Assembly (NCBI GenBank): GCA_010015655.1
Contig: ML976665.1
Location: 1,166,319 to 1,230,318 of the forward strand
Source of the DNA: Bimuria novae-zelandiae CBS 107.79
Lineage: Eukaryota; Ascomycota; Dothideomycetes; Pleosporales; Didymosphaeriaceae
Reading direction: 5' to 3'
DNA: 64,000 nt
The notes beneath the pieces were generated by a model, which did not search any database, was not told where the DNA came from, and worked only from the letters and a program-made list of their open reading frames with translations. The translations under genes and the position numbers were made by a program. Numbering within the stretch: position 1 is the first letter of the stretch; every line of letters starts with the position of its first letter. Shown one piece after another: positions 56,936 to 64,000 of the stretch.

Positions 56936-58946
56936 GCGGGTGGTGATTCTCGCGATGAGGTGGTACAAACCACGGATGATGATGATGATGATGGATGACG
57001 GCGTGGCTGATGGAAGGGAAGGGAGTACGTGGGTGAATAGGTTTGCGGATGCGGGGAGGGATAGGTTGAGGAGGATGCTGGGGGTTCCGAGGTTTTTGGG
57101 TTGAGCTGCTCCCCGTCCATGGGTGTATTGTTAGCCGGCATTTTGCAAGGGTACGTATATCATGGCTCGAAATGCGAATAAAGTGCATAATTGTTGAATA
57201 TGGATGAGCGTGTGCACGTGAGACTGTGTGAAGGGTGAAAACGCAGTGAGATGTCAAACTTTTTTTGATCGTCTTCAACGACCTGAATAGATCATGCTAC
57301 ACGCCGCAACCGAAAACCGCGATGATCACAGCAACAGAGAGATGCGGGGAGGGCGTACACGATGTGTTCGGCACGAGATTGTGGGAAATAATATGTATCT
57401 TGAGCTACTGCGTAAAACCAGTGTGAGAGCTTACAGGGGGGTGCTGTCTCAGGCGGTGATTGTATCTCCCTTCTTACATCGCGATATCATACCCATATTC
57501 AAAATGCTGAACTGCATAAGGAAGCGTACCTAGTGCTGCGTCATAGAGTTCTTCCCGTATTAGCGCAGGAGAAGTAGCACAACTACTAAGGAGTGTAGAG
57601 CGTGGATTTAAGCCGAAGCTTGCAATTGAGGTGGATAAAAGGAGTATTTTTGTCGGGTTAGAAGGGTGTGCGAGGGTGTGGAGGGGCTAGAGGAGTGGTG
57701 GCAGTATAAGGTCTTCTGGGGCTCCGTCTTTCAATGAAGGCGGGGGTTTGTGTGGGGAGGGTAGGGCGGAGTTGTCTAGGGCGGGCGATAAGAGTGCTTT
57801 TCTCTCCAAGGCTGATGGTTTCTGTGGAGGAGGGTTAGGGTGTCGTGGGTGTGTGAGATTGGAGGATCAGGCCTTAGGATTGGGTGGCGTGGTGGTGACG
57901 GGGATGGGTGGGTTGGGTGGTTTGGGAGCGAGGGCTCGGGGAGGTTGATCCTAGTCCCGGGGCTATTGAAAGATGTCTAAACTGAAAGAGCAGTGGGAGT
58001 TAGATCAAGACCAGTGGGATATTGCGGGGTAGAGCTGGGGTGCGGGTCGTACACCAGGTTTTTGATCTACGTGGCTTTCAATGTCTTACATTGTGTCCTG
58101 GGTAGAATTCACTTTGAGAGAGCTTTGGTTTCAGGTCTTGTTTGTCGAGTGTATACATTGTGTGCGAGCACTCAATTTGATCTGATCCGATCCATCTTGC
58201 TTGATGATGCTGGAAGTGTTGGCGAGGTGAATCAATATATGTGGATATCTTTGGTACTTGTTATTTACTTAAAATATGGATGTATAGCTACTCTAATAGG
58301 TACTTTACTAGAGCATTTCAAATTGTATAAACTTGTCGCATAATTTCGAAGCTGACGTGGCTGATTGGCTCGGTCGTCCAAGGAGCATTGTGAGAACTAG
58401 TGTATTGATATTTCATCTCTTGTGCACGCTCAATCCAACAATTTTTGTGAATTCTGGAACTCGATTCTGAGCTGCGGCTACAGGGCGTGCCGTTAAAGTC
58501 AGATGCCCTAGCTTTCACTCTCAAAGGGCGCGGGCACGTATCACTAGCTGCGAGTCCCGCGACTTGCGAACAGCTATCGAGAGCCATATAATCCCTACCC
58601 TCCACAGGCCTTTGAACACCACTCAAGCTCATTGCCCTCGCCTGCCAGTCTCCTCAACCGATTGGATCACTACACAGGTTTCCCAGAATAGCAGTCCCAG
58701 TGTCACGTTCACAGCGAGCCCGAGCCCTACACTTCGCCCATATAACGAACGCCCCTGTGGTATTTCTCTACACCAGCCGCACACACCACTCTGCCCGTGC
58801 CTAGCCTCAACCACTAACCTTCAACAGCACCCCGGGCCCGCACGCACTGTCCCCACGAGGAACCACTTCGCTCTCATAAACTCTGCCTGCCGCAGAGTTT
58901 CTTCACACCATACACCCCTCTCCAGTCCGCATCAACCGACCCGAAG
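56936..58946. other. Intergenic region with a GAT microsatellite and a G-quadruplex motif
   Basis: About 2 kb. A short GAT repeat lies near 56976-56996. A polyadenylation-like AATAAA is near 57177. At 57901-57917 four G3 runs are separated by one or two bases, a strong quadruplex motif on the plus strand within a G-rich tract (57700-57950). From 58200 to 58350 composition is AT-rich. The open frame 58564-59040 appears to be a shadow of the next gene's 5' region. Confidence 0.5.
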
Positions 58947-61900
58947 GTGCAGAACTTCACAGTGTCTGGCTCCGGCCACACCATGGAGGTCACCAATGGC
59001 TTCCCTTCCGGAATGGACCCGAACCTCGTCTTGTGGTTAGTGAATGCAGTCCTCATCATGGTCCTCATGATTATAAATGGGGCGCCTGACTTCATCCTCT
59101 CCCGTGTCCAACATCTGCGAACGTCCACGAGCAGCCGAATCGAGCAGGCACTGGCAGAACCAAAGCGCCAGATCCAGAACTTCCACGATCATCTGGCCGC
59201 CCAACAGTCAGTGCATCAAAAGCAGCTTACCGCCGACCGCAAGAAGTACGCCGATGCCATCCAGAACATGACGTCTGCCCACACACGCGACATGAATGAC
59301 TTGGAAAAGCGCCTTAAGGATCAATTTAAAGGCATCTTCCAGAAGCAGGCGAATAGCATCGAGCATAGAATCGAGAATTGTCTGGCATCTGCCCACACCG
59401 CTGCTATGACGGCTTCGAATCATCGGATCACCGCTCTGGAAAACAGGTCTGAGGAGCAAGCGAACGCTACGAATAATCGCTTCGCCAATTTTGAGAATAC
59501 ACTTGAATCCCATGAAGTCGGAACTGCCGGTCTCCAGATTGCGGTCTCTGAACTCGAACAAGGCTTCAAGCAAGAGAAGGAAGCCCGACAGAAAGAGACC
59601 CAAGCCCGGCGCCGGCTCGAGCGGACCCAGGCCGAGTGGAATATCCAACAGCAAGAGTTCAACGAGGAGCAGATCAAGTTCAATGGCAAACATGAACTCC
59701 AGATCACCAAGGTGAATGACACTGCCTTTCTTGAGAAGGCAGACCGTGAAGCCGCCCTTCGAGATATTGTCGATTGAATGGAGGCCAAGTATCAGGACGC
59801 CATGGAAGACATGACAAACCGCTTTGCCAAAGAGAAGCAGGCCCGCGAAGCCACTATTCACGAACTGGCCATTGTTTGTAGACAACAGGAAGAGCAGATG
59901 GCGAACCTTAAGACTGACGTCAAGAATCTTGTATCGGCGAACGGCAAGCTCCAAACTGCTGTTTTCAAACTCGATGATCGCCTCGAGGGAGAGAAGACAA
60001 AGTGACGGGAACAATGGCGAATTCAGAATCTCACCAACCAGGAGCAGGATGAGTGGAATGAGAAGCAGAAGAAGACCAATGAGGATCTTCAGCTATAGAT
60101 CACCATTTTAAACGACACTGTCTCTCTTCGCTTGGAGCAGCTCGAGAAGGATGCTAAGGAGAAGGCTGAGCAAGACGAAATCCGGTTCCAGAAACTTGAA
60201 CAGGAGGCTTTTGACAAGGCTGAAGAGAACGATTGCCGGTTCAAGGAGCTTGAGAAGGTGACTTCTGACAAGGCAGTCGAAAACTACAAGAAGTTCACTG
60301 CTCTGGAGAACCGGATCGAGAAGTCGGAATTGGATTCGGACGACCAGGAGGCAAAGATCAAGACTCTCCAAGAACATTACGATGCCGCTGAATAGACGGA
60401 TGAAGCACAGGAGGAGATGATCGAGGCCTTTCAGAAGCAGCAGGTTGAGACCGACAAGAGCCTTAAGGACGAGACGACGAAGAACAAGGCCCTTCGAGAA
60501 CAACTCGACACCATCCGGGAGCAGTTCGACGCCCAGAAGCTTGTCACTGAGAAGCAGTTCGAAGATCAGACCGAACAGATCGCGGCTCTTCGGGAAGATC
60601 ACCGTCTCACCCAGCAGAAACTTGGAGAGCAGAAGGCAGCGACCGCGGCCATTGAGCAGAAGTGAGAGCTGATCCAACAGCAGCTCGATGAGCTGGTGAC
60701 CGCCAAGAAGGTGGTTGAACAGCTGACGACCGATCGCGGGGAAGACAGCAACTGGATCTCTCAGTCTATGGCTGACTTGGAGGCTCCCAAGAAGGATGTG
60801 ACTTCCTCCCGCCAGGACGATCGAGCCACCGTTGCCTCCATAAAGACGGACTTCTCAGCGTTCAAGAAGACCTGCGACGAGGAACGTGAGGGAGATCGTC
60901 GCAACGCTTCCCAAGTTTCAACGGATTTGGAGGCTATCAAGGCCAACGTGGGCAATATAACTTCAGAACATGAAGTTATTGGTCGCAACGTGGAAACTTT
61001 GGCTTCTTCCCTTCGAGGAGACATGGGAACGCTCCAGACACAGCAGGACGAGGAGCGCGGCCAAATCGCAAAGCTTCAGGAGACGTCCACATCTCATGAA
61101 AACGGCCTGGAGCAGCTGATGAAGGACCGCGACGACGATCGCGAGGCAAATGACCGCAAGGCCTCCGATGTCGCAACGGAAATGACCTCCGTCAAGTTTG
61201 ACGTGATCAAACTCAAGGTGAATGGTGAGAAGGTTAGCAGCATCGCTTCCGACGCTGAGAAGGCAGCTATGTCTCTGGAGGGTGCCTTGGCCAAGCTTCA
61301 GACGAAACAGGATTAACACAGCGGTCAGATCACTGAGATTGTAGCGACAACTACCTCGCTCGAAGCTGTCACGAAGCAACTGGAGGAGGATCGCGCCGAA
61401 GTCGCCACGGCTTCTTCAGAGTTGAAGACAATCAAGGAAACCGTCAAGGATCTCCAGTCAAGCCAAAAGTTGGCTGATGACAAGATCTCTGGATTCGAAG
61501 TGGCGCAATTTTCACTGGAGAAGGACGTGGGCCAGCTGTAGGGCGACCGCAAGGAAGATCGTGAGAAGAGCGCCTAACGTGACGCCAAGGTCACCGGTCT
61601 CGAGGCCTCGATTGAGAAGATGACCTCTGAGCGCTCTAACGATATCCGCGATGCATCTGAGCGCACTCAAATCAAGAGGGTGAGATCAATACCCTCAAGT
61701 AGGGTCTGTCTGACTTGAAGCCTCAAGTTGATCAGCTTTCGAACGACTTGAGCAAGACCGACGCCACCGTGGAGGAGGTCCAAGACCAGGCAACTAAGTT
61801 TGTATCAGATGCCGATGCAAACAGCCGCAAGGTATCCGAAATAGATGCCAAGGTGAATGGAGTCGTTGCTGGACTTGAACAGCTCAAGACGACCACCTCA

Positions 61901-62545
61901 TCGCAGATCGAGGCCGTCCAGAAGGGACTGGAAGAATACCAGAAGAAGAGCGTTAATTACCTGTCCAACCTCATTGCCGCACTTCGTAATGACTTCGAAG
62001 GCCACAAGTCCCAGCACCCGAATGCGGGCAACGCGATGGTTCTGTATGTCCCACAAGACGTGCAGAATCCCCGTGGTGAACTGGCTCATTATGCCCAAGA
62101 GAACTTTAACCATCTCTTTAGTGCAATCCAAGATCACACTAAATCGATTGGAGACTTGCGCAAGTCCAAAGACGCGACGAACATGCAGTTGTTGCACATC
62201 ACCAACCAAATTCAACATCTGAACAGCCACATGTCGCTGTGGTCCGACGCAATAAGCGGCATCGACCAACGGCTAGCCGAGTTTCCCGTGGAGATCTCCT
62301 ATGTGACGCCCGAGGAAATGAAGAAGCTCGGAAATGAGCTCTTCTATCGATTCTTGCACATCTCCCTGCCATTGGACGGTGGACACATGGCGCCGACGAG
62401 TAATGGGAGCAGTAGGAATCCTGAGCCTCCTGTCACACAGCCAGGGGAAGACGACGACAAGTACCTCTTCTTCACTGGTGGCCCGTCGACGCGCAAGTTC
62501 AGACTGATGATATGCCTCCGAAAGATGGAGACATGTCATCAATGA
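58947..62545 (+). pseudogene. Long coiled-coil protein with one membrane helix, broken by stops and frame changes
   Basis: One frame runs from about 58947 (first ATG 58983; MEVTNGFPSGMDPNLVLWLV) to 61673. A single hydrophobic helix (about residues 15-34) is followed by heptad-rich Gln/Glu/Lys sequence. TGA at 59775, 60003 and 60663, TAG at 60096, 60393 and 61539, and TAA at 61314 and 61575 interrupt it. Each is one C-to-T step from CGA, CAG or CAA. A frame change near 61680 leads to TAG at 61700 and an open run to 62545 (TATVEEVQDQATKF-like coiled coil, then HITNQIQHLNSHMSLWSD). No known family is assigned. It resembles tethering or myosin-like coiled coils only in composition. Confidence 0.7.
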
Positions 62546-63318
62546 GCGACTCTACTGGAGCTCCGAATGGCCTTACCGATCAGCAGCCCGACGATGCTCA
62601 CGACAAGGGAGAACAACCAGAACTGCAAGTCGACGATGCTGCGTCACCGAAAGGTGACGTCCTATCTAAGAGCAGTAATGAGGAATCTGCCAAGCAAGAG
62701 TCGAAGGCGCAGGGCAAGGCAAACAAGGGCAAGGGAAAGGCTTCGATTCGACAACAAGATTCGGTTGACGCCGCTAACACAGCCGACATCCACGACAAGG
62801 CTTCGGGCTTTGGGTCAGGCTCCACCCCCTCCGCACCAGCGGCAACGTCGACACCAGACGCTGGGGTAGGAAGCTCTCTCAGCAATCCTGGAAATTCAAA
62901 TGCTTCCACCCCGCGCCTTTCTTGGTCCGCAGTGGCAGCGAGCCCCGGCCAAAATCTCCGGGCCTCTCGGTTTGCCTCACAAAACATACCGGGGCCGCCT
63001 ACGCCTCAAACCACAGAGAAGACACCAGGTCGTACTTCCGGTGGTAATGGCGGTAAGAAGCGGTACATGTCGTTGGAAGAGTTTGAAAAGCAGCAAGGCC
63101 TTGGAAACACCAACAACACCGGCCTTGCAGACATTAACCACAACAACAACGACGGTCACGGAAAGAAGAATAACGGCTGTGACAACAAGATCCACGGCCA
63201 CGGGAACAAGAACCATGGCCAGGGAAACAAGAAAGATGGCCATGGAAAGAAGAACCACGGCCACGGTGGTAAAGATGGCCCGGCTCGTGGTGGGCAGGAT
63301 GGGCCCCCTCAGGCGTAG
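62512..63318 (+). CDS. Low-complexity, His/Gly/Lys/Asn-rich protein or last part of the coiled-coil gene
   Basis: A 268-codon open frame from ATG 62512 (MPPKDGDMSSMSDSTGAPNG). It is hydrophilic: SKQESKAQGKANKGKGKA, a Ser/Pro/Thr-rich middle (STPSAPAATSTPDAGVGSS; LSWSAVAASPG), KKRYMSLEEFEKQQGLGN and a tail of degenerate GHGNKNHGQGNKK/DGHGKKNHGHGGK repeats. The frame is open a few codons upstream (DAQVQTDD), overlapping the end of the coiled-coil frame with a one-base shift. It may be the C-terminal part of the pseudogene (frameshift near 62490) or a separate small gene. Confidence 0.5.
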   Translation: MPPKDGDMSSMSDSTGAPNGLTDQQPDDAHDKGEQPELQVDDAASPKGDVLSKSSNEESAKQESKAQGKANKGKGKASIRQQDSVDAANTADIHDKASGFGSGSTPSAPAATSTPDAGVGSSLSNPGNSNASTPRLSWSAVAASPGQNLRASRFASQNIPGPPTPQTTEKTPGRTSGGNGGKKRYMSLEEFEKQQGLGNTNNTGLADINHNNNDGHGKKNNGCDNKIHGHGNKNHGQGNKKDGHGKKNHGHGGKDGPARGGQDGPPQA

Positions 63319-64000
63319 TCAGCTGCACCAACCAATAGTGCGGACATTTTTGAAATTTAGTTACACCAGTTTTTGCACAGGTTTTAGCCTGTTATCAATT
63401 AACAATGTGACACATTCTTCCATCCTCAAATCATGTCGACGTGATGTGACTGGTCATCAGTGCAATGTAAGAAAACTTGAGGTTGCCGTCTTCTCTACTC
63501 CGCCTTCATCTCAGGCGGAGTCCGCTTCTTCTACGGCGTGACCGGCGACACACATGCTCCCCGAAAGCACACGCCTCATCCTAGCATCGCTGTTAGTTAC
63601 GCATACGCAGTTAAGGCATACCATACGCACTCCACTGGCAGTTCTCCACCGCGCTACACGCTCGCGTTCACTTCCCAACCTGATGATCTACCTGTAAGCG
63701 CCCACGTTTATAAGCGCCGCTTACGGCGTACCCTTTACCTGCGATCGGTCACTCCCTGCATCAGTACGCCTTGTACAGCCCCGCATCTTACCTCACGTAG
63801 TCATCCATGCAGCCCAAGTAATCCATACGCGTTTCAAAAAACGAGGGATTCTCTTCGTCTCCACGGCCACGTCACCATCATAAAACAAACGCTTCCCGTC
63901 CAATAGCAGAGTGCAACAGTCCTATTCATTATTCATTGTTGGTAATTTTCCTGCTTGCACCGCCTCACTATGCATCTGACGATTCGGCCCAGCTCAGCTG
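63319..64000. other. Downstream spacer at the window edge, one small hairpin
   Basis: No gene is called. A perfect 8-bp stem (CTCCGCCT at 63498-63505, AGGCGGAG at 63513-63520) occurs in ordinary sequence. The open frame at 63538-63906 starts without ATG and is Ser/Pro/Thr-rich. Confidence 0.5.

Noticed and set aside
60108..60677. 189-codon minus-strand Leu-rich ORF
   Set aside because: Antisense shadow of Gln/Glu/Lys-rich coiled-coil codons, which read as Leu/Phe/Ser on the other strand.
58947..61316. Idea that A-to-I editing or stop recoding makes the coiled-coil gene functional
   Set aside because: Editing could only rescue the TAG stops (60096, 60393, 61539), not the TGA and TAA stops, and a frame change follows.
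1..64000. tRNA, 5S rRNA and other RNA genes
   Set aside because: I looked for B-box-like and cloverleaf patterns and found none that also had an A-box and stems; a covariance search would be needed to exclude them.

Overview
The window looks like nuclear DNA of a filamentous ascomycete (Pezizomycotina, plausibly a dothideomycete; the class is a guess). The spliceosomal introns are mostly 50-180 bp with GT..AG ends and CTAAC/CTGAC-like branch sites. The conserved single-copy genes are fungal: LAMTOR1/Meh1, an HMT1-type ABC transporter, a DUF2433 metallophosphoesterase, karyopherin Kap123 and NPC1/Ncr1. The transposons carry dense C-to-T/G-to-A damage (CAG to TAG, GAC to AAC, TA-rich sequence), as expected from repeat-induced point mutation (RIP). 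No tRNA, rRNA or CRISPR array was recognised.

Layout. 1-7394: a RIP-damaged Fot1/pogo-like DNA transposon, cut by the window edge and split by a complete Tad1-like LINE (525-6511) with an exact 14-bp target-site duplication. Its right end lies about 190 bp upstream of LAMTOR1. 7586-20241 is a host segment: LAMTOR1 (+), a six-cysteine zinc-binding protein (-), the HMT1-type transporter (+) and a small Cys-rich protein (-), separated by long gene-poor spacers. 20242-30424 is a poorly coding zone with a roughly 23-bp periodic repeat (25962-26150) and a decayed multi-lesion gene (26224-28633). 30427-40908 is a four-level nested transposon stack. A foldback/MITE-like element (A) was entered by a Fot1-like element (B), which was entered by a Ty3/gypsy retrotransposon (C), which received a solo LTR (D). 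Every level has a readable target-site duplication (TA, TA, TTAAG, AAGCT). 42286-44084 is another decayed host gene, split by an 836-bp GTTCG-rich inverted-repeat element. 44981-56737 is a dense block of conserved genes: DUF2433 protein (-), kap123 (+), ncr1 (+). 58947-63318 is a long coiled-coil gene broken by nine premature stops and two frame changes.

The conserved genes share a loose theme. LAMTOR1 anchors TORC1 regulators at the vacuole, NPC1 moves sterol out of the vacuole, and the HMT1-type transporter usually sits in the vacuolar membrane. Kap123 is a general nuclear importin. This is not an operon and co-location need not mean co-function. The accessory half is best read as a stratified record of transposon arrivals and RIP, with locally spared patches, next to host genes that are decaying by C-to-T nonsense changes.
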